64,000 bases of DNA from Carposina sasakii (GCA_014607495.2 CP053160.1:6386001-6450000); one strand, 5' to 3'. Shown: positions 32,694 through 46,338, counted from the stretch's first letter. Translations and numbers: made by a program. Notes: generated by a model not told the origin, from the sequence alone.

Positions 32694-35600
32694 GTAAGGT
32701 ATTTACATATTTATAAATAAATATAAGTTAATTAGTTACGTGTATTTGGGAAAAAAATATGTTACAATATGTTTCAGATCACTTATATTTGTCAATTAGG
32801 AAATACCTAATATTTATTGGTATTCTTGACGATTATATTTTTTTATAGGAATAATAATATAAGAAACACGTTGCATTACTTTATTACTAATGATCAACTC
32901 TACCTATTAATCATCATCTTCTTGCCAATAACAAAATAAAATGAATCAAAAGACATAGATTCCCATGAATTGGATGCCCACTGCAAAAACAAAACCAGTC
33001 GATCTGTTACCCAAATATGGTTTATTAACAACATTAAATTCGATACCGTGCCGCAGCCTCCTGAATATGGAAGATTAATGACAGTTGAAATATTCTTACA
33101 TTCATGCAATTAACTTAACAGCTGTAACAGAAACAAATATCAATAAATACAGAGCAACCTCTTAACCAGCTGAGCATAGATGGATATTAAAAATAAACAT
33201 AAATCACACTTTTTATTCATATTTTCTCCCCCTAAAGGAGTGCACTCAAAAATAGACAGTGTAATAAAAAATCCATATTTCCTCCCAATAAATTATCGGA
33301 AGACATTCTTTTTATTGGAGTAACGAATGCTGAGATGAGTAATGGCCAAAGTTTCCCCAATAAATCAGGGTTCCCTAAGAGCTCCAATGCTCCTCACTCC
33401 TCTAGTAGGGTATTTGGCAGTGCTTCCCTAAGCTGTTAGTTTCCTTGCCCTATCTAAGTCTGCAATCGATGGCGTAGAAAAATGGGCGACGGAAACTTTT
33501 GATTGTATATCGGCTAGTGTGAAGCACAAAGGGAATTCGGATACAAAATAAATAACATTTTTATTGCCCAAATTGGGAAATCGTGAAGCTACCTATATAT
33601 TGAAGAAGTTAGATTTTTTGTTCCTGAATTTGGTTACGCTAATACGAGATAAATTTTGTGGTATGACAACTTTTGTATGTTTCTAGCATAGACGATGAAT
33701 CAAATATAAATTATGCCTTGTTACTAGCAGATTTTAAGTTATTAGGTACAGAAAATTAAGGTTTTGATTAGGGTAATTTGTCACGAGAAATTCAGATAAA
33801 TTTAACCTAAATCAGTTTACCTATAATAATCGTAATTTTACGAGTCAAGATATTAGGATAAACTCATAATTTTGAGTAAGGTCGTCTTACCTGTCTCAAA
33901 ATTTCAAATCTACCCCAGAAATGGATTTTGTTTCATTTACTTCAAATAAAATTAACTTACTTAACATAAATCATAACACAACATAAAATATTAACAAAAA
34001 CAAAATAAGAACAATGGACCGAATAATTGAGTCTCGATTACAGTCGGGTGTAAGAAAACCGAGTGCTAAATAGGCCGCCAACCAATGGGCCGTGAAATGA
34101 CGTGTCGAAACTGATACCGAAATAATTTGACGAACTATTGTTAGATATATAGGAACAGAATGGGATTATCCGCGCTTTCCGATTTTCTATAAAGCGACCG
34201 ATGAGAGGTTTTTCTCAAAAAACAGTATTGTATTATAATTTTTTTTTATTACTTTGAATATAAATTTATTTACTTTATTTTATGTATAGCTGTAGCTAAT
34301 TACGTGTTACTAACTCTTTCGTGCTATAACTATTTTTTATATAAATAAGTATGTATTTACGTTTTTGGGTCTCCGGCTTCAAATACTAAAGATATATAAT
34401 CACTTCACGATTACTTATAAATCTTTTACAATGCCCCTTTTGTTACATCCGGACTAACAACAAGCGGACGGAAGGATTGTCGGAGTCGAGATATCGTATA
34501 TCAAAATCATCGATATCGATAAAAGGGCGTTCCCACGTTGCCGGAAGCAAGCACTGGATCGCCACGCTTCGGTACTTTGCTTTCCCATTGTCCTTTTGTC
34601 CTTACTTAGCTTTGCTTGTCCTTCAAAAGAGCACCGCTCAACGGATCTAGTTGGATGCTTTAATTCGTATTGCATCATTCGTTCCGCTATTCTACAAAAT
34701 TTTCCTTTTTCCTTTACCTCGCTTTAATACTATTTTCTACGATTTTTAACAGTACAATGTTGACTGGTGAGTTTTGCAGTTTCAGTTACTTGCTTTGATG
34801 AACGGCTTCAGTATTTAGGATGTTATTTTACAAATTCATTGCGAATTATCATTCAAAATTTTATAACCGTATCTTCAAACAAGTCTATTGGATTATAAAT
34901 TGAGATTGACGATAATTAAACTGTGTATCCATTTAAATTATGAATAGTGTTCACGACGTTGCCGAGTTCAACATGGCAACCAGAAACACTGGTGAAATTT
35001 GCATTCTCGCTTCGCTTCAATAGCCAACATCATCTAGGACCACCCGCGAAGATCAACGACTCAATTCAATTCCAACTTTATTACAACGGGAAAGATATCA
35101 AACCGTTTCGTCGCAAATCCGATCGTATTGCTTGCAATAAGGAGCTCGACTACAATCTACTCGGTCCTACTTGAAAATTTCAATATGTGCATCTCAAGAA
35201 TATTATTGGTTCTGGCGTTCAGGATCAACTTGATTTACTTTGAGTTGCATTATTATCACGAAATAACCAGAAGGTTTGCGGTGAACGTTTTCCATTTCAA
35301 GTAATGCAAACTAAAATTGTGCTGGAGTTTTGAATTCAACAACTCAAATAATAGAGCTGCAGCATTCGAATCTCATTAGCAAGCGAAACAAGACAAAAAA
35401 GCTTGACGCAATAAATTTAAGCAAGGCTCAAGTCGCAACATTTACGGTTCCTTTTAATTTGGTTGCCATTGTAGAAGCATCCCGCAGAGCTCGTCCCGTC
35501 GGATTCCTTACAAGAATACCAGCTGCTATAAACATTAGTTACTTCTTATTAGTCTATTTCAAATCGAATTCATGTACAATGAAAATTGAATTCATAACTC

Positions 35601-36371
35601 TATTTTAATTAAAAACGTAACGTAAGTAATTTCAAAACTATTTGTACCCAATCTTATTGAATATGTTGTTGTTATTCGTCACTTTCCGTTATTATCAATC
35701 AAGTAATGGCGGCATTGTGTAAAGTAGAATTTTAATTAGAACCACCAAATAAGAAATAAAAAAAACATCTATCCAAAATTTGATACCAATATCATAAATC
35801 AACACAAAGTTTATGACCATAAGTTGGGATCAATAGCTACCGCTGTGGAATGACGGACTGTTTCGGAGAAACGGTGTTTATTTAAAAAGATTTAGGTTAT
35901 TTCGAGGACTCAGCTGGCAATACTTGTCCCAATCGGGAGAAATGTGGGAAGGATGACTTTACACTTCCCAACAAATTGAGGGTTAGGCTACCAAGAAACT
36001 TAATAGCAACTCGCCTACAGATTCTAGCGATATACTCGTTCGATGTCAATAAACTGTACATCAATCATGAGATGGTTAATTGAAAACACAAAGCTGACAT
36101 GCTGCAACCAGATTGCGAAGAACGTGTTCATTACAAGTTTTATAACTGTTTCTTCTAAGCTTTAAAATGTTTATGTTCCTTCTTTTGTTAAGGGCATAAT
36201 TCATTTCTCGGCTTTGAGATTTGAATTGAACTGACACGTGTTTCGCAAAGAATTGTTACCGTCTGTGCTGTAGACTGTGGCCCATCTGGAGAGCAGAACG
36301 TGCCATTTTAGGTCCACATTAAATTCCCACACATAAAATTGAATAAAAAAAAGGTTCGCCGCCCGACGGCG
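32694..36371. other. Repeat-poor, mixed-composition sequence (possible intron with regulatory elements)
   Basis: Unlike the rest of the window, no MITE or SINE was recognised here. 34450-35560 is notably more balanced in base composition, with scattered motifs such as 'atcgatatcgata' at 34510-34522. Open frames at 34947-35174 and 35330-35608 have no recognisable domain. I cannot show conservation from a single sequence. Confidence 0.3.
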
Positions 36372-36405
36372 ATGGCCCCTTTTCCTACCAACAACAAACA
36401 AGCAG
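36372..36405 (+). CDS. Candidate small coding first exon
   Basis: ATG in a strong context (CGGCGATGG) opens MAPFPTNNKQA and runs into AAGCAG|GTAAGC (GT at 36406). It follows a CpG-rich patch 'cgccgcccgacggcgatgg'. The combination of start context, donor and local CpG is suggestive, but 11 codons cannot establish a gene. It could be an alternative first exon of the gene starting near 32 kb. Confidence 0.2.
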
Positions 36406-38811
36406 GTAAGCGAATCTTTACGATCCCAACAAAATGAAATATGCGTAATCCGCCGCTGGATTTTACATCTTATTACTATAATATAAAGAACATGTTTATA
36501 AAATAAAATTTTAGTACTGCACCCTTACAACTTTCGGGTATACAAAAACTTTGTGTTCTTTACCCTAATCAGGCGAGATGCAACCTTGTTGATGTGGTAT
36601 AAAGTAAAGTTTTATGTTTGCCCGCTACATTTAGCTTCACCAGACACTATATACCCTTTGCTGTATTAGCTCTACCTTGTATGGCTTACTTCCTGCATGG
36701 TTAAATTGCGTTTTGAATTTTAATGACTTTCTAATTAATTCCAAAGTGATCAGAGACCATTCCAGTTTGTAACGTGGGTTCGTAGAATCAATCATGTCGG
36801 AGAATGTACTAAACAATGAGGAGATTGGATAACGAAACTGATATTCCAAAATAAATATGATGAGTCCATTCAATTTGGGGCCTATCTATGTCAATAACAA
36901 TGACGGTCGTGACTGGATTTCGGCTAATCATCGGAGGGCTGGGATCGGTCGGCGTGTGTGTGACAAGCTGCGCATTCCATTCTCGATCTACCAACAGGGA
37001 GGCCGACAGTCAACCGATGAGAAAGTGTCATATAGTGGCACTGACAAATGCCTCTAAAGTGTTATAGTGTATACAGACAGACGCTTTTGACAGTGTAAAT
37101 GTTCACACGCTTTTTATTGCCTGTACTTAGTAGGCTTTATACTAAAGAAAATGAAGTTACAGTCGGTTTTATTACACTCTTGTAAAATCATGAACACTGC
37201 TCTTATTGTTAGCTAAACATGTTCTTTCTGAAAGAATCTACTACAAGCGGATACTTATTTGATAATGATGATAAAGTCTTTAGACAGAATATCTATGTAG
37301 AAGTCATTATCATATCTGTGGCAGAATTTAGTGTCATGGACATTATACCAAACTCCCTCCTGTTTTTACATTATGAGGTACTTACTTATACACACATGTT
37401 CAGTTCAAGTTATCCAGTGCCCTCGAACTACGGTCGGACAATGAAAACAATATTGTTATGTTAGGAAGCAGCCGCAGCCGTGCATGTTTATTTTAAACAT
37501 TCGCTTCCTAGAGTAAAATATTCTTCCTTGTAATGATATTTGATAGAGACAGCGGTTGTCGATATATTTACTGTAAACATATCGATAGTCGTGACTAAAT
37601 CTATAACGGCTTATTCTCTTGTTTGTTCGATGTATAGCCATGGCCGGAGAGAAATATCATAGACGTATTTAGGTACGATTTTGATATTTCTCCTATAAAG
37701 CTCCAATTAAAATTGATTTCATATGGCAGTTTTATTATTTTTCATAAAAATCCTAATTAATACTGGTATACAATTTATGAAACTTTTCGAAAACGATTAG
37801 ATTACTCGTAGAAGTTACCTATCTTACAAACGTCACATCTAACCAAAGATTACTTAAAATATTACTATGATAAATTTATGCTGCACAGGGGCAAGCCATG
37901 ATCCCACACATCAAACATTACTTCTAAAAGATTACCCTTTTACTTATGATTAACGTCTGTGTTTACCTTCATTATCATAACCCATACAGTATCTACTCTT
38001 ACGCTTTAGTAATAGATTATAATGAAATGAATGATGGGCAATGAGGCCATGTCATTAAAACAAGTGTGGGTAAACGTTTGATGATAGGCATGATTATCTA
38101 CTAGCGTATAAGCTGGCGTATACGCATAAGTATATTAGGAAATTTATCTCCGTAAATTAATTTTAGTGTATGATTTTGTATTATGAACCTATATTCATTT
38201 GCATAATAAGGATTTGGAAAGAAATTTATCTAGGAGAGAATAATTTCTGAGAAACAATAAAGGTTAGTCATGGTAGGTCAGCTTCTGATAAGAAATTTCT
38301 ATTAAGAATATACAATACAGTTTAAATGTTTCTCCAGTAGGTACTCCCCATCTTGATTGAGAACTATCAGCTCCTAAAGTAGGCAGCTACCTACAAACTA
38401 AACATGCAATAAACCAATTCTAGGAAAAGCTCTACACAACAGTCGATTGTATGTGTCGAGAGCCTAACACAAACAAACTATCCAACTGGTTTGAAAATTA
38501 TTCCCGAACGCGTTGCATCAGCAGGCCAACCGTTTGGTAATTTATATTTTTAACAGAGATCATTTACATTGGAATTTTACGATCAAATCTGATATGATAT
38601 TGACTTTTATGCCTCAGATAAATGTGTAATGATTTCGTGAAAGTGTCAATTTTGTATCCATTCGAATGATAATATTAAGTAACATAACAACTTCGATCGT
38701 AAATGATATGTAATCATTTTGACAAAGATGGTGGCCGTGGTGACATTTTACAAACATAAATAAACTTAACAACATGCTAAGTAACTGTATTTCTTTTATC
38801 TGCAATTTATG
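36406..38811. other. No gene recognised
   Basis: 36860-37060 is of more balanced composition and open on the plus strand (MSPFNLGPIYVNNNDGRDW...), without a known domain. A short inverted repeat of 'ggagagaaatatca' and 'tgatatttctcc' lies at 37645-37692. Otherwise AT-rich. Confidence 0.35.
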
Positions 38812-38972
38812 TATCGACGATGAAGTGACAATACCTCCTAACTAACATTTTTTTAACAAGTCGTTTTTTTTAAAAGCAATATACTAATCATTGAATTATA
38901 AGTATATTGCATAAAAAAATAGATTTATTAAAAAAATGTTAGTTAGGAGGTATTGTCACTTCACCGTCGATA
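38812..38972. mobile_element. Fold-back MITE with ~45-bp arms
   Basis: The left arm, from TATCGACGATGAAGTGACAA (38812) to 'aacatttttttaa', pairs with the right arm ending at 38972, with one mismatch noticed in about 45 bp. Reading the element as TCGACG...CGTCGA gives TA on both sides, compatible with a Tc1/mariner-type TA duplication. An inner inverted pair 'gcaatatac' and 'gtatattgc' lies in the loop. Non-coding. Confidence 0.85.
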
Positions 38973-41900
38973 TATTTTTGTGTATGACAATTAAATTAAA
39001 TCAACTTTTTTTTTCAATAAATCAACAGAAATCACGGGAGACCTCCATTTATCCAATATATCAATAACCGGTCATCATCTTTTCAATAAATACCAAATTC
39101 ATCATAATATCCACTTACGCAACAGCAATATTAGTTTTATGGAATAAAAGTGCGATTTCACGAGCTATGTAAGTACAAAAGCAGTTGACTGCGCGCTCTG
39201 ATGTACGACTGAATCGAAGTTTATGATCGATAAAGTCTTTATTGTTCATTGTCGTCAGTTATTTCTTAACCCTCGACTTATGTAGTAGTAAATTCGATTT
39301 TCACGTCACATTTCCCGCCCGATCGTGATGAAATTTAAATGTAAAAGCAAGGCAATGAGCTAATGTTCATTGTATTTCATATCATTTCTTCCTATTTTTC
39401 TATGAAATTTTACACTCCAGCATCACATTGATGCAAAAAATGTAACTTAACAGATTTTTAATAAAATAAATTCTTATTACCCTAAAAGTTCCTTTCTGAA
39501 TATCTATTCCAATAATCTTAAATAACCACATTGTCTGGCCATAAATAACTTATTTGTAATTGCGTAGTAGGCAATTGTCTATAGTACAAGAAGTACGGTC
39601 ATGTTTGATTCTTATCGGCTCTGTGCCAGGCCCCGCTTTTCTCTTCCAAGTACCAACAGCCATTTGCAACTTTCTTGCGTGATCCCGCAATTTTAGGACG
39701 TCTTTGAGAAATGTACGACCAAGATAATAATATGTCAACGTAATTTGCGCAATACAAGGAGTAATAAGACGGCAATTTACACAACCAAAATGCCTATATT
39801 TACTCACTTCGTGGCCAAGAACAAAGAGCGTAGATATTCGAAGTAATGTAAGGGTACGATGGAATGGAAATTTCTTTTTTTCTTCTTCAAATCTATTGCA
39901 TTATTTGCACAAAAGATATGAACGACAAAAGTATATCTAAGAAGGGCCATTGGCTTTATTGAAAGCAATGCTTGCTTTATGTACTGTTCCCGCCTTCTGG
40001 AGCATAAAGTTATTCTCACAACAAAGCTTGCGGGGTCTCTGAGCTCTGTATATTGGACCTCTCTTGAGCCGGCCCATTGTGATCTTAATGCTGAATTATA
40101 TTAATGCGATAAATATCTCAGAGACCAGATCTGTGCGCTTTTTTTGTAAGATATCCAAGTTTAATATTGACACGGACGCCTAGTCATCAGATTTACCAGC
40201 GTTGCTCTTATTGCAAAGGTCTTATCTTTCGATGTAATCAGAGGAGAGGTATCGGGTTTTATGTGAAATTAAATAGTTCCTTTCTTATTTTATTACCCGT
40301 TTATTATATTAACCACGATCGTTTTATAGTATCCTTAATCTGAGGATGTGAACGGATTTTCGTAACTATTTATTATGGTTTGTACCTATGTGTACGAGTA
40401 TTTTGTGGGTGGGTTTTTATGCGCCCTATTCCAAGAAATCTTGTACCATAAAACGTATCTTTTCAAAATGTGCTTAAATAAGTTTTATTTTTAAATATCT
40501 AAATAAGTAGGTATAAGTAGGTAACCTTATCATTATTACTGTCAAATATTGATTTTGAAAACCATTCGACACTACAAAGAGTGACGTAATCACGAGCGTG
40601 CGTGCATGCCTTAAAAATGCTTGCACCCCATTAAAACACTTGATTTAGATGACAAGGCATGAAAATCCAAATTTAGTGAGCATAGCGAGACCACGTTGAG
40701 GTACGCACAATGAAACGCTGTGCCTTGTCTGAATAATTGCCGCATTTAACTCTGAGACTTGTCCCAGCTTGCATCACAATACCGTATTTAGGGCATGAAA
40801 TAACTAAAAAACCATTGTGAAGATGTAATAAGGCCCTTTTTACGTGCGTAATGAACACTTAGTTAGTTATCTGAACGAATGTTATATCTGTTTTAGAACG
40901 AGCTTTAGTTAGTTCCACAAATGGTGCTTCGAATATATTAATCCATTTGGCAACATTCCTAAAGTAATTTACATGTGCGGCTTTTCAAATGGTTATTGGT
41001 TTCTACAAATTATCGTGTTAATCTAACTAAACAAGCTTTCGCAAGTGAGTTAAGTAAATAGATCTAGAGGAAATAAAATGATAAACAACTATAGCTTTGC
41101 AAAATTCTATCGCTACTATTAAGATTACCTACCTACGTAAAAGGATATAATATACCTTATATATTTTCCATCTTACAAGGAAACTCCACAGGGAAAACAT
41201 GGGAATAACGTAAAAAATAAAAAGCTTTAAAAGTGGGTAATCCTAAAAACCTTCAGTCTTTTTGAAACCACAAAATTCAACCTAAATTACAACATGGAGT
41301 GAAATGTCAGATTGCCAGAAAGTTCTTTTCACCTAAGGCTAAACATGTTAAAAATTTCGAGTAATTTTGATCGAAATACCTTCTAAATACCAATTATGTT
41401 TGTATCTTATAGAGCAATAGTCTCCCTCACTTCACATTTATTTGTACGCACCGAAATACATAATATGGATAATTTCACACACACACAACACAAATCTATA
41501 ATTTACTGTATATGCCTAATAAGTGTAGGTTTAGCTCGATTTTTAATTTAGGGACAAATGATTTATTTATTTTTTATTTTATATATTGTTAACGAGTTTT
41601 ACTTCGATTAAGAATTGCATAATACTTACATGATTCATTATTTTCAAAATAAAATACCTAGTTTCCATTATTAGTATTTTCTATGAGTTAAAGGATTGGA
41701 TAATAACTATGTACAGAAAAATAAACGTGTTTCCTTACAAATGCCTGAACACCTTCGTGCTATTCTATAATTTGATATATCTCTGCTCTATCCCCACGTT
41801 CCACTCAAACCGCAATGGATTATTTAAGTCGAGTCAGAAACTTTTGCACGCTCATATTTTAAACCGATCGTGACAAGCGAACATTCATTTTTTTTCTTCT

Positions 41901-42567
41901 TCTTTCACTTCACCCCATGCTGAAGCAAAAATCTTTTATGCGTTTTTTATTGTTTCCCTAAAGTTTACTAAAGTGTTTCTAAGCGTATGGTGTAGAGATC
42001 CCTTTTTTTGATGTGTTTGGAATTTGGCTCCTAAATAATTATTGTGATAGTTCACAATAGAGCTAGATTTTTATAAAGGGTCCGGTTAAATTACGTTAAA
42101 ATAGGTTATTTACAAACCTTCGCCATAGTACTCGTACATTACTGCATTTACAGAATTCATATAATTTATTTCTTCTTAATAACACCAAAAGGTTTATTTT
42201 TGGGATGATTACTATGAACAAGTTTTTCTAATACTTAACATTTACATTTATCCTTTGCTTACTAGTAAATACCTACTTTATAACCATAAAAAAGAGCAGG
42301 ACTTATTCAAATTGTAAAAGATGGAAAGCCATAGAAAAATCTAGAAGGTCATATTCTAATCATAAAGTGGATCTACTAAAGATAAAGGATGATGCAAAAT
42401 AACCACCAATAGGTGTAGTACATTGGAAGCTCTTTGTGAGTCTAACAATAGGCCACTTATGTCCGTTCAGAAATACGCTATATGCCATTGTAGCAAGTAG
42501 AATAACGTTTTTATTTATTTCATAATTCTACCCTTTTGTAAAAAGGAGTTATGAATCATTTCCTTAC
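38973..42567. other. No gene confirmed
   Basis: 39550-39810 is open on the minus strand (85 codons, including GCVNCRLITPCIAQ and KDVLKLRDHARKLQ) with more balanced composition than its surroundings, but I recognise no family. A 10-bp inverted pair 'ggtctctgag' and 'ctcagagacc' lies at 40034 and 40117. Otherwise AT-rich. Confidence 0.35.
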
Positions 42568-42795
42568 CTGCCCGGGAAGGCGGGCAGGGTACCAGCGGCG
42601 GGGACGGGGGGAAGACCGAGCGCACGCGCAAGTGTCGACCGACAAAATGCACTTGAAGATTTGCCTGACTATGGTATAAATGAAAATTCTTCGCTCATGC
42701 GCGGTCGTATCCAATCTCGACATATTCGAGCAAGAATATATTATTGTTATTTTAATCAACAATAATAACAATACCATCTCTGAACTACTGTACAT
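42568..42795 (-). CDS. Candidate GC-rich exon with donor, minus strand
   Basis: On the minus strand an ATG at 42795-42793 opens 76 codons (MYSSSEMVLLLLLIK..., later CACARSSPRPRRWYPARLPG). The frame stays open up to CGGGCAG|GTAAGGA, with GT at 42567-42566. The right-hand part is CpG-rich ('gcgcacgcgcaagtgtcg', 'cagcggcggggac') in an AT-rich setting. This could be a first exon, coding or leader, of a minus-strand gene. A hydrophobic start suggests a signal peptide but may be chance. No partner exon was identified and no domain is seen. Confidence 0.3.
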
Positions 42796-44399
42796 GCCTG
42801 ACTGGGCGACGTACTGTAGGTTGTGCTCACATCGTGTCCACTGTGGTACCTAGGATACGCCAGGCACGAGGGATTTGTAGCCCCTGCCTTATTCCTTAAT
42901 GCTTACTAGGTCTGTAATATTTTATTTCATTTTGTTATCATTAATTATTTCGTTTTCATTTGTTTTGTTTCATATTGAAAGCATTTTATTTCATTTGTAA
43001 TCATTGCATATTGTAAACTTACTTATTAAGCTTCGTTGCGGCTGTTGCTTCTTTTGTACATAATCAATGGTAAAAAGGAAACGTACATCATAATCGTTTT
43101 TATTTCATTTTCTTAAGGTTTATTTTCATTTTTTATTAAAGGAAAATCCATATTACCCTGATATTATATTAGGCTGGCAATCAGATCTGACTATAAATCA
43201 AGACAGGCGCCATACTTATTCATATTCTATAAGATAATACCTTTTCAATTATATATCACACATCACTATTGGAGCGGGTACCAGATTTCATACAATCTCT
43301 TGCATCATCCTTTAAGGTCAAACTTTCTTAGTTATGTATACGCATATACCAGTACATTTAATCTATAAAAACTTTATGAGTAACACAAAGAATTTGACTT
43401 ATTGCAATTTTTTATAGTGATTGATCGAACGATCACTTTTTTGTGCATACTTACTTGCTGCCTTGCTGGTACATACTTCTCTTTATCAGATTTTAACACT
43501 GTACTAATTTTCATCAGTTTGTTGTAAATCGATTTAATAATTTTAAAGAGTACGTTGATGGATTGATGAGATTATGTCCTTTTATTGTATCTTTATATTA
43601 CATCCAGTCATAAATAATCTCTTTATAACCAAGTACTTTTATAATACAAAATTACACTTTTAAAAATTGTTTTGTAGATATTTTTTTTATTAATTTGTTA
43701 TATATGAATGTTTTTAAATATAAGTCAATATGAATTGATTAAGCAAACGGCATTATTTCTATTAATGTATTTCAACTGGTAGTAAAATACATTTTATTAA
43801 TAATTTCCATTCGACATCTCTCTTTATCTTGAATATCAAATTTGGACATCCTATCACACTTATTATCTGCGGGAAACCTAGTAAGATTAATTAGGTATAA
43901 TTTAGCTATCAAAATTTATATTAGATATATGTATTTCACATCTTCCTTTCAAGTTAAGGTCGTGTTAGTAAACTAACAGTGCAATTAAAAACGGTGACTC
44001 TACGTAGTTTCTGTGCATTCAGTATAAGGGACTCTTAATTGCCAAAGGGAGCCGACACGCGACCATCATACTTAAACTCACTCACTTCCCTTACGTATTT
44101 CTATTTCTAGTTTTGTTACTATACAATAATGAACTACATTATCTGGGTAATAGAGTTACTATATTGTTGAAAACGTATTTATGTAAGTTTAAATAGCAAA
44201 GTGACTTTCAATGCATAGTACCTAAGTACCCACGTAACACTAAAAGCATTATTTAAATTTTAGCTATAGGTCTTTAAAAATGACAAGCACTTAATTTGTG
44301 CAACCAATCATTTTTAATTAGACATATCAGGGTAAATTAATACATATATAAGAATTTCTATTTTCTAACTTAAACTAATCCCTTTTTACTTTCACAACA
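42796..44399. other. No gene recognised
   Basis: AT-rich, with 'cattttatttcattt'-type low-complexity runs at 42920-43140. Nothing supported. Confidence 0.45.
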
Positions 44400-44805
44400 A
44401 ATTCCGGTCTGATACCAAAACAATTTTTAGATTCCAGTCTGATCCCGTGGAGTTCTTTTTTAATGTGTAAGGTCAGAAAATAAAATAGGAAATAAAAGAA
44501 TGAAAATCCTACAAGTTGTTTTATTGAAGAACGACGAAGTTAAGAATAATAAAATAAGAATTAGTAAAATAGTCTCGATCTCTTAGCCAAAATCAACAAT
44601 CATTTGAAAAACAATATTGTATTGTACAATATTTTACTTGCTAACAGTGCTGAAAATCAATGAGAAGACACACGGGATCAGACCGGAATACAAAATAAAT
44701 TAAATATTCATGTGATCCCGCGACGGGATCGGATAGGAATAAATTTATAAAATTAAATAAAACGTATCCTTTGCGGGATCACTTGCTGGGATCGGAACGG
44801 AATAG
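44400..44805. repeat. Inverted clusters of a ~17-bp 'cgggatcagaccggaat' motif
   Basis: Two copies in reverse orientation (44403-44419 and 44433-44449) and three or more in forward orientation (44673-44689, 44719-44740, 44785-44804) surround an AT-rich centre. The layout resembles the subterminal repeat clusters of a non-autonomous DNA transposon, though no terminal inverted repeat or target duplication was recognised. Confidence 0.6.
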
Positions 44806-45609
44806 ATCAAATAATTAGATATTATAGGATTCAATATCCATAATATGGGAATTCAAACGGTGTTATAACGGTATATATAGCGACCAAAAATAGCGTCATC
44901 ATTTTTGCAGATATTTTATACTCGTATTTTATACACCTAATGTAAGTAGGTATGTATATATAGGTATAACCTTTAGTTTAGTTAACAAACGATGCAACAG
45001 ACTATAAATACGTACTTTCTGCAGATAATAAAACAAGAGATATATTTTTCATATAAAAGGGCTATTACTATGCCTTGTTTTAATTTATTTGAGCAATACA
45101 TGCCAACAAGATACACGATCTCGGAATTGCAAGCAATCTGGCGTAAGAAAATTCTTTACTGTTGTTGCCCCCAAAGGAGGATAATTTACCGACCGTATCT
45201 ACCGGAGTGAAAAGAAACTAATCAAATAATGCAGAGATTTATTGTGCTGTAGAGTAAAATTAAACTCGATGAGCTTATTGAATTGGAAATGATTTAATCA
45301 CATTTTAATCACACAGAGTTACTACAAAAACAGCATCTATAAATGATAAGTACTTGACAGAAAAATCTATAAATTTAAATATATATGTAAATCAGCTAGA
45401 CCAATGTGTAAATTCTGGATACGGCTAGATTTTGTAAAACAAGAATGAAAAATTTTCAAACTACCTACTTATGTAATTCATAAAGAATATACTGCATACA
45501 ACTGTAATGAAGAGAAAACATGTAGTCTTTATGTAATTAGGCAATACTTTGGAATCCACAGAACTTTCAAAAACATTTTTAGAGAAACATAGGTACATAC
45601 ATAACCCTA
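44806..45609. other. No gene recognised
   Basis: AT-rich. The plus-strand open frame at 44992-45210 has no domain. Confidence 0.4.
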
Positions 45610-45847
45610 CGCTAAGAGCCCCCCTACTAGCGTCTTCTGAGCGTCTTTTGAACGTCGGCGTCGGGCGAGCGTCAGCGCGGCGTCGACGCAGCGTCAACGC
45701 GACGTCGGCGCTGAGTGGAAGCCGAACGCTCTAATTACGCTACGTGAGCGTCGCATCGACGTGGCGCCAGCGCCGCGTTTTCTGCCATATAATAAAACGA
45801 TGACGCTCGCCCGACGCCGACGCTCAGAAGCAGGGGTCTCGGGCTAT
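45610..45847. mobile_element. GCGTC-rich MITE
   Basis: Inverted ends share 'ttctgagcgtc' and 'ggcgtcgggcgagcgtca' (left arm to about 45675, right arm from about 45800). The interior is a dense run of GCGTC/GACGC pentamers, making this the most CpG-rich block in the window. The left arm carries a small insertion relative to the right. No coding capacity. Superfamily and target duplication not determined. Confidence 0.7.
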
Positions 45848-46120
45848 GTAGAGACTGCAACCGCAAAGAGACCGCTTTAGAGAAACATGTTTAAAAATAC
45901 TAAAGTAGATTTTTTTAAATGTTAAAATTCGTAACACGTCATATCAAAACGTATTGTAACGTAGTAACTCCATGTAGAGGGATCGATAGCGCAACGAGTG
46001 CGGTTAGTGGAACTTTGAAGCTGGTTTTAGACTGTCAGTCGATAAGACCGTCTAGTCGGGGCAGACTTTATTTATCTATGGTATACCCCGCACAGCTCGG
46101 TATGACCGAACACAGATATA
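45848..46120. other. No gene recognised
   Basis: A CpG-richer piece at 45970-46110 is open on the plus strand but without a domain. It may be another small element. Confidence 0.3.
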
Positions 46121-46338
46121 CAGGATGTAACAAAAAGGGTATATTAAGCAGAAAGCTACGTAAATAACCCATTGTAGAGACCCTATCCACAAAATTTAAT
46201 TTTTAAATATCTCAGGAATTTTCATACAATCTTGATAAATAAACATGTGATTTCGAGTCTCAAATTTTGTAGATACATTTTCTACAGTAGGTTATTTACA
46301 TAGCTTTTCGCTTGACATACCCTTTTTGTTACATCCTG
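46121..46338. mobile_element. TA-flanked MITE (Tc1/mariner-like), complete copy
   Basis: 218 bp with inverted ends CAGGATGTAACAAAAAGGGT and its complement, continuing with lower match through 'gctacgtaaataaccc'. TA lies immediately outside both ends (46119-46120, 46339-46340), fitting a TA target duplication. Partial relatives are at about 27691, 50885-51022 and 60800-60970. Confidence 0.8.

Noticed and set aside
40034..40126. Inverted pair 'ggtctctgag' / 'ctcagagacc' as a MITE
   Set aside because: Only 10-bp arms, no extension, no target duplication and no second copy seen.
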